Source: Cyprinodon diabolis (Eukaryota > Chordata > Actinopteri > Cyprinodontiformes > Cyprinodontidae). From it: 64,000 nt of DNA. Below the pieces are notes generated by a model. It was given only the letters and a program-made list of their open reading frames with translations, had not been told where the DNA came from and made no database searches. How positions within the stretch are numbered: the stretch's first letter is position 1; the number at the start of each line of letters is the position of its first letter. Location of the stretch: NCBI GenBank assembly GCA_030533445.1, contig CM060069.1, positions 5,991,924-6,055,923 of the forward strand, written 5' to 3'. This document shows positions 1 through 10,812 of this stretch, in pieces. The position numbers were made by a program, and so were the translations under genes.

Positions 1-608
1 ATGGATGATGAATTAATGATGGATGGATGGATGGATGGATGGATGGATGGAGAGGATGATGGATGGAGAGTGGATGATGGATGGATGGATGGATGGTGGA
101 TGGATGGATGATGAATTAATGATGGATGGACGGATGGATTGATGATGGGTGGATGGAGAGTGGATGGATGGATGATGGATGGATGGAATGATCAGTGATG
201 GATGGTTGAATGGATGGATGATGAATTAATGATGGATGGATGGATTGAGAGTGGATGGATGGGTGTTGGATGGATGGTTGAATGGATGGATGGATGATGA
301 ATTAATGATGGATGGATGGATGGGTGTTGGATGGATGGATGGAATTATCAATGATGGATGGATGAATGACGAATGGATGGATGATTGATGGATGGAACTG
401 TCAATTATGGATGGATGAATGGATGGATGGAGGATGGATTGATGATGGATGGATAAATGGAAGGATGATGCAGGGATGGATGAGCAATTGCTGATGGATG
501 GATGGAAGGATGATGGAAGGATGGATGTTGGATAAATGCATGGTAGGATGATGGATGGATGATAGATAGATGATGGATGGAAGGATGATGGATTGATAGA
601 TGGTTGGA
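1..608. repeat. TGGA/TCCA tetranucleotide microsatellite
   Basis: Imperfect (ATGG)n on the plus strand with interspersed GATGA, GAATTAATGATGG and GTGGATGG variants; variant blocks such as GATGATGAATTAATGATGG recur, which suggests expansion by multi-unit duplication. Open frames here are low-complexity translations of the repeat and are not genes. The array may extend beyond the left window edge. Confidence 0.95.
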
Positions 609-1099
609 TAGAAAGAAAGAAAGATATAGACACATATTTATATAATTTCATTTACAGCCGCCCTGTGCATCTTAAGAAAAAAATCAGCCTCAGCAGAGTC
701 TTTCTAAAGCTCTCTGTCTTACAAGGCTGCAGCGGAAAGTTTAATGGGTGTAAAACTTCTAGGCTTTATGCATAGATTACAAAGCTTTTTGTTTGAACCT
801 ATCCTCTTACAGTATGCAGTGTCCTTCTAATATCAATAGAAAAGTCTAAGTGGTGAGATGCAAAGAGCGAAAGAAATAATAAAAGAACCCAGAACTATTC
901 AGACACTATTTTTCTGAACGTAAATTCATTTCAATTTAAGTATTAAATGGTTGTAAACAACTTCATTTTAACTGTTTATCACCATCACTAAACAGACTAT
1001 GGTCTTAAACAAAACTAAAATCTATCATATAAATCTGTGGATCTAAGTCAAAGGTTCTATAGAACTGCTGTTATTTTCATGAAATCCATTCAATTATTG
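609..1099. other. Unassigned AT-rich stretch
   Basis: I see no coding domain, RNA gene or clear repeat boundary. The right part (from about 1030) may already be a degraded 3' tail of the minus-strand L2 copy that follows. Confidence 0.5.
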
Positions 1100-2005
1100 G
1101 CTATGGACACACTCCTGCTCGATGACCACGTGGATACAGATATTTGCTTGCTTTTTGTCATTGACTCTTCAGCAATCCCTTACACTGAGCATGGATGCAG
1201 CGAAAGTGGTGAGGCCAAACTCCCTCTTAACAGGAAGAAACTTTCAACAGAATCAGGCTCAGTGTGAGCAGCCATCTGCCAAGGCCAACTGGGAGTTCTA
1301 GGTGACAGATATAGACATACAAAATCAACATGAAGGCACTGATGCATAATCATTTTCCATATTAGAAAAGGTAATGATATACTAGCTCCACAGGTAGCAC
1401 TGCCTAAGAAAGAAACAGTTAAGCAGATGAGCTCTGAGCTAATTTATGTCAAAGGGATGAGTACAACAGTTATAAGATGATCCTATATATATAGGAAAGA
1501 AACAGGAATTGACACAAAAAACAGGCCCAACTGCATAATCTATAATTAAAGGTGTTGATGGCAGCAGCACAGCTGATATTTCCCTTTAGGAGGGAGTCAC
1601 AGCCAAACAGGAACAGACCAGGCGAAGCTACTATGAGAAAAAGCAGAGAGAGCAGAATGTTAGAGATTGAACTGCAGAATGGGAGAATAGAGATAGAATG
1701 AAGCAGAATGATAAAAAAGGGGTCCCTATGTCCTCTAGCAGTCTAAGCCAATAGCAGCATAACTATAGAGTTAGCTCAGGATAACCTGAGCCTCTCTAAC
1801 TATAAGCTTTATCAAAAAGGAAAATTTAAGCCTACCCTTAAAAGTAGACCTGGACTAAGACTGGTTGTGCGTTCCATAGGAAAGGAGCCTGATATCTGAA
1901 AGATCTGCCTCCCATTCTACTTTTAGAATCTCTAGGAACTAGTCAACCTGTAGATCTATTTAAAAATTCCCAGTAGATCTGTTTCTGAAAAACACATACC
2001 AGGCC
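1100..2005 (-). mobile_element. L2-clade LINE, 5'-truncated 3' region
   Basis: Read on the minus strand this matches the 3' untranslated region and the last codons of the L2 reverse transcriptase ORF seen intact at 27.4-31.2 kb. Landmarks in order on the plus strand are CAGCAATCCCTTACACTGAGC, the GGCTCAGTGTGAGCAGCCATC block, the AGCACAGCTGATATTTCCC block, and the segment equivalent to the RT C-terminus near 1745-1930. It is diverged and has no usable frame. The very end of the L2 tail is not clear at the left edge. Confidence 0.8.
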
Positions 2006-2046
2006 ACCTGGAAATAACATCATGTCAATTAAATTTGACTTACATC

Positions 2047-2049
2047 AAA

Positions 2050-2094
<45 letters not shown>
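2047..2094. repeat. Poly-A followed by (TA)n
   Basis: About 21 A residues run directly into about 14 TA units. It lies between the L2 fragment and the next non-LTR fragment, so it could be the A-rich tail of an older insertion or the seed of a microsatellite. Confidence 0.85.
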
Positions 2095-2097
<3 letters not shown>

Positions 2098-2354
2098 AGA
2101 TGTGGAGCTAGAAAGGATGTGGAAAGTAAGAGCATCAGTGGTGCCAGTGGTAATTGGAGCACTGGGGGCTGTGAGCCCCAAACTGAGGGAGTGGCTACAG
2201 CAGATTCCAGGTAAAACATCAGAGGTCTCTGTCCAGAAGAGCGCAGTCCTAGGAACAGCTAAGATACTGCGCAGAACCCTCAAACTCCCAGGCGTCTGGT
2301 AGAGGACCAGAGCTTGAGGATGACACATACCACCCCACAAGGGGTGAGAAAACA

Positions 2355-2358
<4 letters not shown>
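2095..2358 (+). mobile_element. Non-LTR retrotransposon ORF C-terminus and 3' UTR
   Basis: A plus-strand frame (2102-2302) encodes about 66 residues including VVPVVIGALGAVSPKL, QQIPGKTSEV and [19 protein letters not shown]. From memory this is the C-terminal tail of a very common teleost non-LTR element of the type with a restriction-like endonuclease (R4/Dong/Rex6-like assignment is my inference). After the stop the sequence GGACCAGAGCTTGAGG...CACCCCACAAGGGGTGAGAA resembles its short 3' UTR, which then runs into a TA microsatellite. It is strongly 5'-truncated; catalytic domains are absent. Confidence 0.6.
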
Positions 2359-2628
<270 letters not shown>

Positions 2629-3876
2629 CACTATATTGCCAAAAGTATTTGCTCACCTGCCTTGACTCACATATGAGCTTAAGTGACATCCCGTTCCTAA
2701 TCCATAGGGTTCAATATGACGTCGGTCCACCCTTTGCAGCTAGAACAGCTTCAACTCTTCTGGGAAGGCTGTCCACAAGGTTTAGGAGTGTGTTTATGGG
2801 AATTTTTGACCATTCTTCCAGAAGCGCATTTGTGAGGTCGCACACTGATGTTGGACGAGAAGGCCTGGCTCTCAGTCTCCGCTCTAATTCATCCCAAAGG
2901 TGTTCTATCGGGTTGAGGTCAGCACTCTGTGCAGGCCAGTCAAGTTCATCCACACCAGACTCTGTCATCCATGTCTTTATGGACCTTGCTTTGTGCACTG
3001 GTGCACAGTCATGTTGGAAGAGGAAGGGGCCAGCTCCAAACTGTTCCCACAAAGTTGGGAGCATGGAATTGTCCAAAATGTCTTGGTATGCTGAAGCATT
3101 CAGAGTTCCTTTCACTGGAACTAAGGGGCCAAGCCCAGCTCCTGAAAAACAACCCCACACCATAATCCCCCCTCCATCAAACTTTACACTTGGCACAATG
3201 CAGTCAGACAAGTACCGTTCTCCTGGCAACCGCCAAACCCAGACCCGTCCATCAGATTGCCAGATGGAGAAGCGCGATTCGTCACTCCAGAGAACGCGTC
3301 TCCACTGCTCTAGAGTCCAGTGGCGGCGTGCTTTACACCACCGCATCCGACGCTTTGCATTGCACTTGGTTATGTATGGCTTGGATGCAGCTGCTCGACC
3401 ATGGAAACCCATTCCATGAAGCTCTCTGCGCACTGTTCTTGAGCTAATCTGAAGGCCACATGAAGTTTGGAGGTCTGTAGTGATTGACTCTGCAGAAAGT
3501 TGGCGACCTCTTCGCACTATGCGCTTCAGCATCCGCTGACCCCGCTCCGTCAGTTTACGTGGCCTACCACTTCGTGGCTGAGTTGCTGTCGTTCCCAAAC
3601 ACTTCCATTTTCTTATAATACAGCTGACAGTTGACTGTGGAATATTTAGGAGCGAGGAAATTTCACGACTGGATTTGTTGCACAGGTGGCATCCTATCAC
3701 AGTTCCACGCTGGAATTCACTGAGCTCCTGAGAGCGACCCATTCTTTCACAAATGTTTGTAAAAACAGTCTGCATGCCTAGGTGCTTGAATTTATACACC
3801 TGTGGCCATGGAAGTGATTGGAACACCTGATTCCAATAATTTGGATGGGTGAGCAAATACTTTTGGCAATATAGTG
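2629..3876 (-). mobile_element. Tc1-like DNA transposon, copy 1 (1248 bp)
   Basis: Both ends carry a perfect 29-bp terminal inverted repeat (2629-2657 and 3848-3876) beginning CACTATATTGCCAAAAG, flanked by TA dinucleotides (2627-2628 and 3877-3878), the TA target duplication expected of Tc1/mariner elements. It encodes a transposase on the minus strand with no internal stop. The element sits inside a TA microsatellite with hundreds of possible TA targets. It is the same length as the copy at 37,006-38,253, and in the reading frame I find only three differences, so both derive from a recent source. The family is widespread in teleosts (recollection). Confidence 0.97.
2711..3775 (-). CDS. Tc1-like DDE transposase, uninterrupted (354 aa)
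   Basis: Cut-and-paste transposase that binds the terminal repeats and integrates at TA. The start is the ATG at 3775-3773 (MQTVF...); an alternative start is the ATG at 3742 (MGRSQ..., 343 aa), closer to the family's usual 340 residues. The frame is also open upstream into TA repeats, which I do not treat as coding. The N-terminus carries a helix-turn-helix ([20 protein letters not shown]), then an AT-hook-like RSGRPRKL, then a second DNA-binding half. The catalytic DD34E triad is visible: D in LWSDESRF, D in [12 protein letters not shown] in [11 protein letters not shown], with exactly 34 residues between the second D and E. Two substitutions relative to copy 2 look non-consensus: Asp instead of Gly in [11 protein letters not shown], and Ala instead of Pro in [12 protein letters not shown]. 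So it is open but not necessarily active. Confidence 0.93.
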   Translation of the reverse strand: MQTVFTNICERMGRSQELSEFQRGTVIGCHLCNKSSREISSLLNIPQSTVSCIIRKWKCLGTTATQPRSGRPRKLTERGQRMLKRIVRRGRQLSAESITTDLQTSCGLQISSRTVRRELHGMGFHGRAAASKPYITKCNAKRRMRWCKARRHWTLEQWRRVLWSDESRFSIWQSDGRVWVWRLPGERYLSDCIVPSVKFDGGGIMVWGCFSGAGLGPLVPVKGTLNASAYQDILDNSMLPTLWEQFGAGPFLFQHDCAPVHKARSIKTWMTESGVDELDWPAQSADLNPIEHLWDELERRLRARPSRPTSVCDLTNALLEEWSKIPINTLLNLVDSLPRRVEAVLAAKGGPTSY

Positions 3877-3878
3877 TA

Positions 3879-3885
3879 TATATAA

Positions 3886-3933
<48 letters not shown>

Positions 3934-3961
3934 TTATATATATGTATATATATATAAATAC

Positions 3962-4003
<42 letters not shown>

Positions 4004-4030
4004 TATGTATGTATATATATATATTTTTTT
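3879..4030. repeat. (TA)n microsatellite right of Tc1
   Basis: TA array with CATTTATA and GTATATGTATG interruptions, ending in T9. It is the right half of the microsatellite that the Tc1-like element split. Confidence 0.95.
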
Positions 4031-5399
4031 TTTCAGTGAAAGTGAAAATTTACGCATTATTCGTGCTTACTGTTGCAATTGAATTGAATTAGCATGTCAG
4101 ATAGATAACAAAATAGATACATTGTAGCCGGGGCGGCACGCAGCCACTTAACATTTTGGGGCTGCAGCGTCTTGGCGGCACAGGCGGCAGTAGCAAATAG
4201 TTTGAGATGTGTATGTGGGATTAAAAAAGTTATTATTTGATATAAGCTTAAATTTCGGGACACGCACAGCCAGATTCGGGACAAAAACGTACAATTCAGG
4301 GCTTTCCCGGATTTTTCAGAACATCTGCTCACCCTGCCAAAGACCCATACCAACTCATTTAAAAGGAAGAATTTAAAATTTAGCCATGCCCTTTCTTAAG
4401 AGTCCCAGTTACATTTATTTTAGGTAAATTTGTATTGTTATTGATAGCTGAGTTTTATTTATTAAAAAAGTATAAAAGCATTGATTTTAAAAAGGGATTC
4501 ACTACTAATGAAGTGATGGACCTGTGTGCCATAACCCTGTGAAATTTTATCAAAAGTTATTTGTAATAATAACGCAGCAAGTCCCTAAATTAAACAGTTG
4601 CAGAGCCAAGTTTTAGATGCTGTGATGACCTGGGGAGTTTTTTTTAAGTCATTTATTTTAGCTCTTGTTTTTCGTTGCTCCACATGTCCCCTGCTTCCAT
4701 ACCTCATTAGCTGAAAGAGCAAATACAGTAGTTATGGGTGTAGGAGAGATTCATCGTTCCCTGCCCACTTAGTTATACCGCTGTTATGTAAATTTGTTTT
4801 TTGTTGGTCTGCAATGACCAGCCAGCTCTGTATGCAGATGATTGCTTGCAGGACAGATTTCTATGGTGTGCGCTACGCCCACAAGCAGGGACCAAAAACA
4901 AGATGGCAAGGACGCTTGTTTTACTGAGAAGCTGTGAGAAGAGATGTGTTGTTTTTCTCGTCTGGGTAATTTATCACTTGAGGGGCTCAAAGGAAGCAAA
5001 AAAAGTGTCAAACTGTTGGAGGGAAATCATTTAATTATATTGGGAATATGTAGTTGACAAACCGACCCATTAGAAGTCGGTTTGTCGGTTTAGAAGTGGG
5101 ATTTCCCGGAGTTCAAACACTAAGGTGCAGTGCGTTTAGAAATAGTACATTTAAATGTGCAGGTTATTAAAACTCTTTAATAGTCAGAGGTGCTATTCTC
5201 GTTTTACTTGACTGACAATTTTCTTATTTTTCCTTAGGTTATCTTACTGTAGTTGACTCTAATCTTTTTGTTTTTGTCATTCATTTTATCATGTTATTTC
5301 TGTTTATCTGTGAGTTTCTGTTAGATAGCCACTAGTGAGCTACTGCTGCAAGTAAAGTTGTTCCTTTTTCTTTTAAGATAAATGCAAACCGATTTATTA
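4031..5399. other. Unassigned stretch
   Basis: No recognisable gene. Around 4120-4340 the minus strand reads like a degraded repeat (GGGTGAGCAGATGTTC, CCCGAATCTGGC) but I cannot name it. At 5056-5066 and 5076-5086 there is an 11-bp perfect inverted repeat (GACAAACCGAC / GTCGGTTTGTC) with a 9-nt loop. Confidence 0.5.
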
Positions 5400-6310
5400 A
5401 TATATAGCTCCAGTTCACAACACATGTCATGTCAAGGCTATTCACAGAGAAAGTTCAATCAGATCATACTCACAGTTTGGTAAAAAGGTTTTCTAAGATA
5501 AACCGGCTGTTGACATCCAGTCAGGATTTGCTCCTCCTGCATGAGCATGTGGAGACTGTAGATAATAACATGCACTGTGTCATTGAGTCTACAGCAATCC
5601 CTCAGACCTAGCATGCATGCAGCAATGGTGAAAAACAGGAAGAAATCTCATGCAGAAAAGTAACCAGGCTCACCTTCTACAGACTGGGGTTTAAAGGTAG
5701 TATAAGCACACACAATTAAGACAGAAACACTGTCAATACTTTCTATGTCAGCATAGAAAATATGCATAGAAGAGCACACAAGCTCTGAGTCATTTCAATA
5801 AAAGAGTTAGCCAGGGTGCAAGCTGAGCCCATAGCTATGTCTTGGAGAGAAAAATTACTAAACGCAGAAAAACAGGCCCAATTCTACTATATGATCTATA
5901 ATTTGAGGTGCTGAAGGCAACAGCCTGGTTGATATTTCTCTCCAGGAGGGAGTCACAGTCAAACAAAACCAGATCAGATTAAGCTACGATGACAAGAAAA
6001 AGCAGCAGTAGTAAAGTAAAATAGAAAGTTAAAAGAGGTTAAACTAACAAATACTGCAGATTGGATAATAGAGATAGAATGAAGCAAAAATGTTGTAAAG
6101 TGGCCCCCATGTCCTCCAGCAGTCTAAGCTTATTGCAGCATAACTGTAGACAGTTCAGGATAATCTGTTTTGAGACTTGCCCTAAAAGTAGACAGGGTGT
6201 TGCCTCCCAGATAAAAACTCGTAGTTGGTTCAACTGAAGAGGAGCCTGATAACTCAAATATCTTTCTCCCATTCTACTTTTAAATGTCTAGGAATGTCTA
6301 GGAACCACTA
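5400..6310 (-). mobile_element. L2-clade LINE 3' fragment
   Basis: The plus strand starts with the reverse complement of the L2 3' end (CCAGTTCACAACACATGTCA), runs through the 3' UTR, and ends in a remnant of the RT C-terminus (minus-strand frame 6039-6272, containing LSYQAPLQLNQLRVF, the counterpart of [12 protein letters not shown] in better copies). 5'-truncated, several indels. Confidence 0.85.
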
Positions 6311-6615
6311 AATGTATATCAAAGTACTCTACTGGAACATAAGGAACAATCGGATCTCTACTCCATCTATAAGATGAAGGCTTGGTTATTTCACATCCAC
6401 ATAAAGATCATTGCATGCACTGCCAGTGTTGGGCACGTTACTTTGAAAAAGTAATTAGTTATAGTTACTAGTTACTTCTCCCAAAAAGTAACTGAGTTAG
6501 TAACTAGTTACTAGTAAAAGTAACTATTGCGTTACTTTTGCGAGTGTATGAAATTAATAACTAATTCTAAAAATCCTGTCTTTGGGTTGTTATAGATACT
6601 ACAACATGTAGCTAT

Positions 6616-6685
6616 ATCCATCCATCCATCCATCCATCCATCCATCCATCCATCCATCCATCCATCCATCCATCCATCCATCCAT
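6616..6685. repeat. (TCCA)n microsatellite inside hAT element
   Basis: About 17 TCCA units, at the same internal position as the shorter TCCA run in the long hAT copy (63,344-63,378), so the microsatellite seed travels with the element. Confidence 0.95.
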
Positions 6686-7016
6686 ATTTCTCTCTTTCTC
6701 CATATAGGCTAATGATTGTTCACGCGCTCCGTAGTCCCCCTGTGGCGCGAGCACAGGGCGGCTGCAGCGCGCCTTTATATGAGCATGCGCGTTTCCCGAT
6801 GCTTGCGCGGTGAATCGTGCCGCCTGCGCTGTGCGAAGATACAGGGGAAACCGTAACTGATGGGGAAACGCAGCTTGACGTAACACCAGTATTTCCATCT
6901 GGAAAATGCTGTTTTGCTGCTGGAGTCCTCCTCACTCTCCATCCTCCCCTCTCTCATGACGCGCGCACGAGTCCTATCATGAAAAAAGGTTAATTGTGCG
7001 ACCTGAGTAACGTGCA

Positions 7017-7072
7017 GTAACGGGGTGTCGGCAATTGTAACTACGCAGTTACAATTGCCGACACCCCGTTAC
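7017..7072. repeat. Perfect 26-bp hairpin in hAT element
   Basis: Left arm 7017-7042 and right arm 7047-7072 are perfect reverse complements (26 bp; arm begins GTAACGGGGTGTCGGC) around a 4-nt loop ACGC. It lies near the right end of the hAT-type element. Confidence 0.97.
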
Positions 7073-7167
7073 GTTATAGTTACAGTAAGAGTAATCATTT
7101 TGATTACTCGTTACTAAAAAAAGGTAGCGGCGTTAGTAACGCCGTTACTCCCATCACTGTGCACTGC

Positions 7168-7528
7168 ATCCTCTGCCTCCATTTCAGGTGTAAATAACCT
7201 TAATCGTTTGTGCAAAAAAAAACTGTTTAAAAGTTCAGAAAGTAGCGTGTGAGGTTGAAATTGAACTTGTTTTACAAATAAATCCACTTTTAATTTATTT
7301 TATTCAAACAGATTCAAACCCCATTTAGATGCAGATCTCATTTGCAGGGTGGACCTTGACAAAAACTCTGCAACACCCTTAAAAATAATTACTCAGTTAA
7401 ACACAAATGACTCTATACATAGAAAAACAGTTTAAGAACATTGGCACATCGCTTGTGCTTAAGAATGGTTTGAAATAATCTCAAAGAAATACGGTCCAGT
7501 ATCTTCCGTTTAACCTTGAGATGATCCT
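7168..7528. other. Unassigned stretch
   Basis: AT-rich sequence without a recognisable gene or repeat. Confidence 0.5.
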
Positions 7529-7765
7529 TTACTCAATGGGAGTGTTGGCCTTGTGGGTTAGAGCTGTGAACTTGTGTTTTAAGAGCGCTGCAAGTACCTG
7601 GTTCGATCCCCACAGCCTCCACTGTCGGTTCCTGGGCAAATCCTTTAACCCCACACTGCTCCCCAGGAGCTGCACAAGGGCAGCCCACTGCTCCTTAGGT
7701 GGATGGCTTAAATGCAGAGGTAAATTTCTCCAATGTGAGAACAATAAAATTCAAATATCATTGTG
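7529..7765 (+). mobile_element. tRNA-derived SINE
   Basis: The head resembles a tRNA with an A-box region (GGGTTAGAGCTGTGAAC) and a B box (GGTTCGATCCC), the RNA polymerase III promoter elements. The body has CACTGCTCCCCAGGAGC and the 3' part TTTCTCCAATGTGAGAACAATAAA. The body and 3' end match the SINE at 52,336-52,540. Non-coding. Confidence 0.75.
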
Positions 7766-8266
7766 CTTGTTTTACCTACTCTGAGTTTTCTGAACATTCA
7801 AAAGAAAAATTTAGCTTGAAAAGAGAGAAAATACCGCTTTGAATCTTTGTAGGAGAGATTTTATGTAATATGGAGTCAGGCCAAGATTTATTGAAATATA
7901 GATCAATCTTTGAATGAATACATGTTAACATCTACATTTTCGCATCTCAGAAACCAATCGAGCTAGATGTGACTGTAACGTAGGGTGACTGAACACAGTG
8001 CAGACAGGGCTTTTTCAAACAAAGTGGAAGATAGAGAAAATAATGTTGACAAAGTACAAAGTATAGGATGCTTTTAAGAGGTTTGTAGGTGGCTTTAAAA
8101 AAGCTGTTGTGATATCTAGCTTTAGCTCAGTTGCAGACACCATCCAGTAGCGGCTGATGTCTCTGCTCAGCAGGCTTCTCAGATCCAATGCTGTTAACCT
8201 CCAGACCTAAGCCTGGCATCTCCCACCATTTCAGTTTTGGTACCTTAGCTTGAGATGGGGGGATGA
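7766..8266. other. Unassigned stretch
   Basis: No gene recognised. The last 140 bp were continuous with 8804-8865 before the hAT-type element at 8275 inserted. Confidence 0.5.
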
Positions 8267-8274
8267 CTGGATAC

Positions 8275-8795
8275 TAGGGTTGTCAAAAGTATCGATTCTC
8301 AAAAAAGTATCGATACTGAAATTTTGTATCCGGATACAATACTCGTTTCTAAAAGTATCGATACAATGCCACCACCAGTGGCACCTAAGCAATCATTCAT
8401 TTAAAGTGCAGAATAGTGAAACATGCACTTTCTGAACACTGTGATTGAATAATTCTGTGCATTTTTCAGTTTTATGTAAGAGGTGCAGCTGCTGAGAATT
8501 ATTTTTGTTTCTTAACCGGTTTGGCTAGTGTCATTGTTATGTGTGCAAAGCATAGCCAAGGAAGGAACACTTAATTTTAATTCTATAAGTTTTTTTATCA
8601 AGCTTGCTTAATATTGTGCACAGCATACAACCTTTATTGTATTTATTTATCGTATTTTATTTATTAATGAAAATATTTCTGTAGAATTTTGGAGTCTTTG
8701 TTTTTATCCTTGTGGTATCGAAAATGGTATCGAGTATCGAATATTTTCCTTAGTATCGGTATCGAGTTGAAAAGTTTAGTATCGTGACAACCCTA
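8275..8795. mobile_element. hAT-type MITE (521 bp)
   Basis: Perfect 11-bp terminal inverted repeats (TAGGGTTGTCA / TGACAACCCTA) and an exact 8-bp target duplication, CTGGATAC, at 8267-8274 and 8796-8803. Subterminal regions are built from repeated GTATCGATAC-like motifs in both orientations. No transposase frame. I infer hAT-like from the 8-bp duplication. Confidence 0.88.
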
Positions 8796-8865
8796 CTGGA
8801 TACCGTATTCTGGTCCTGGTGATCTCTGCCAGGGTTTTTGCTCCAGTTTCCCTACTGCTCCTATA

Positions 8866-9368
8866 TCCTGTCCAGGGGTGATGCTGAGAAACTAGTCCAT
8901 GCATTTGTCACTTCAAGGCTGGACTATTGTAATTCTTTACTATCAGGAAGTCCACAAACTGTAGTTAAAAGCCTTCAGCTGATCCAAAATGCTGCAGCCA
9001 GAGTTCTGATGGAAATTAAAAAGAGAGATCATATCTCTCCTATCCTGGCTTCTCTTCATTGGCTTCCTGTTAAATCAAGAATAGAATTTAAAATCCTCCT
9101 TCTCACATATAAAGCCTTAAATGGCCAAGCTCCATCTTATATCAGAGATCTGATTGTTCCTTATGTTCCTAACAGAGCACTTCGCTCTCAATCTGCAGGT
9201 TTACTAGTGGTTCCTAGAACTTCTAAAGGTATATTTGGAGGCAGATCTTTTAGTTATCAGGCTCCTCTCCTGTGGAACCAACTATCAGTTTTAGTCCGTG
9301 AGGCAGACACTCTGTCTACTTTTAAGGCTAGGCTTAAAACTTTCCTTTTTGATAAAGCTTATAGTTAG
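8866..9368 (+). pseudogene. L2 reverse transcriptase C-terminal fragment
   Basis: An open frame of about 165 codons from the C-terminal region downstream of the RT catalytic domain: [50 protein letters not shown] and the terminal KTFLFDKAYS. The catalytic RT motifs and the endonuclease are missing because the copy is 5'-truncated, so it cannot support retrotransposition. It keeps the C-terminal Gln codon that is a stop in the longer copy at 30,358. Confidence 0.9.
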
Positions 9369-9410
9369 AGTGGCTCAGGTTATCCTGAGCATCTCTATAG
9401 TTATGCTGCC

Positions 9411-9582
9411 AGTTATGAGTAACAATTACGTGTTTAAGAAGTTTGACTCATTTTACTATTACAATAACAAACAGTAAGTCATCATATTTTCTACTAAATT
9501 ACACACCTGTTAAAGCTCAGTAGTATACAGTATTACCCATTCAAAATGGCCTTTCCCAGTCAAATGCCAGCCAAATGTTATC
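9411..9582 (+). mobile_element. Insertion in L2 (dispersed repeat X-like)
   Basis: The L2 segment ATCTCTATAGTTATGCTGC occurs on both sides of this block (near 9391-9412 and 9589-9612), as expected from a target duplication of about 20 bp. The right part, CCATTCAAAATGGCCTTTCCCAG, matches repeat X at 55.3 kb. Element type is unknown. Confidence 0.5.
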
Positions 9583-10236
9583 CGGGAGCTATCTGTATAG
9601 TTATGCTGCTATTGGCTTAGAATGCTGGAGGACATAGGGAGCCCTTTTTCATTATTCATTCTTGCTTCATTCTATCATTATTATCCCACTCTACAGAATC
9701 TGTTAGTTCAATCTCTAACATTCTGCTCTCTCTGCTTTTTCTCATCATAGTAGCTTTATCTGGTCTGTTCCTGTTTGGCTGTGACTCGATCCTGGACAGA
9801 AGCAGCTTTGTTTATAGAGGTTCGAGCTTGGCCTGTTTTTCAGTGTATTTCTGTTTCTCTGACTGACTGGCTAGATGTGCTCTCTTCATCCTCTGATGTG
9901 GGGGCTGAAGAAAGCCCTTTGCAAGCGGCCTCAGGACGAATGATTCGGGGGTTAAAAGCATCCAACTTTGGATGAAATATGTCGTTTTCACCCAGCTCGC
10001 CCGCCTGGCTGGGTTTTTCCTGGACGGAGCCGCCTGTGGAGCTGGTTGACAGTTGCCTTTTGTATCTCTGCTTCTGTCTCCTTAAACCCCAGTCGGCCTC
10101 AGCAGATGGCCGCTCACACTGAGCCTGGTTCTGCTTGAGGTTCCTTCCTGTTAAAAGGGAGTTTTTCCTCTCCACTGTCGTTACAAGCAGGCTTAGTGTG
10201 AGGGATTTCCTCGAAAACATTTAATCAATTTGACCG

Positions 10237-10745
10237 GTTCAGGCTCTGGATCTGCACCTTGAAGCTTTCTCTCTCCGGGTTCTTTTTCCTGAAAAGAGAT
10301 AATTCAGGACAAACTCTTTAAATACTAATTCATAACGTATATGTATTAAATAACATTGAGAGATGGCAAAAGATTTTGATAGAAATTGTAATCTTACTCA
10401 GATAAGAGAAGTTGCTCAGAGGTACAAAAGGCAGCTGCCTAGCAGCCGGGCTTACTTCACGGGAATTGGCCCTGACAAACAGGTAGAGATGCATTTTATA
10501 CTTTAGTATGCAGATTCATTACATTTTACATCATGCACATTTGCAGATGAAGATACATCCATGGCTCCAGCCTTATTAAAATCAATTAGCTGAAGGACAC
10601 AGCTCTCATTCCATTCCTAAATATTTGCCACATACAAAATTGAGATTATAACTGTATATAGGAACTGGCCTAATGAGACTACTGGGGAAAACATCAGTTC
10701 TGACACGCAACAGGTAGCTAATATTAAGGTGTAATAAACTCTTGA
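10237..10745 (+). repeat. Dispersed repeat R, inserted in L2 3' UTR
   Basis: This block interrupts the L2 3' UTR between ATCAATTTGAC and the GGTGCCTTGAGATG tail. Two parts match, in reverse orientation, the region 24,001-24,890: CACCTTGAAGCTTTCTCTC...GGAATTGGCCC, and CTACTGGGGAAAACAT...AATATTAAGGTGTAATAAA. The class is unknown; an LTR-like or 5'-leader sequence is possible but I see no TG...CA boundary or primer site. Confidence 0.55.
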
Positions 10746-10812
10746 TGGTTGAATTATAAGGTGCCTTGAGATGTGTTGTGAATTGCCACTATATAAATAA
10801 ACTGCATTGAAT

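Larger units (their letters stand above)
6424..7159. mobile_element. hAT-type non-autonomous element (736 bp)
   Basis: Ends are CAGTGTTGGGCACGTTACT (left) and GTTACTCCCATCACTG (right), giving imperfect terminal inverted repeats CAGTG(T/A)TGGG. The flanks carry an exact 8-bp target site duplication, TGCACTGC, at 6416-6423 and 7160-7167; 8-bp duplications are typical of hAT elements. There is no transposase frame. It contains an internal TCCA microsatellite, a GC-rich block (6720-6960) and a long perfect hairpin. A longer relative begins at 62,836, so this copy is an internally deleted derivative. Confidence 0.9.
8866..10812 (+). mobile_element. L2-clade LINE 3' fragment, interrupted
   Basis: Homology to the 27.4-kb L2 copy begins at TCCTGTCCAGGGGTGATGC and continues through the RT C-terminus (to 9368), the 3' UTR and the terminal TATAAATAAACTGCATTG tail near 10,800. 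Two foreign pieces break it: about 9411-9582 and about 10,237-10,745. Confidence 0.87.

Noticed and set aside
226..651. 141-codon Ser/His/Pro-rich minus-strand frame
   Set aside because: Translation of a TGGA microsatellite.
4120..4345. 98-codon minus-strand frame near the Tc1 element as a gene
   Set aside because: No domain; the sequence looks like a degraded repeat I could not identify.
7529..7620. tRNA gene at the SINE head
   Set aside because: A and B box-like sequences are present but I see no cloverleaf, and the sequence continues into a SINE body shared with 52.3 kb.
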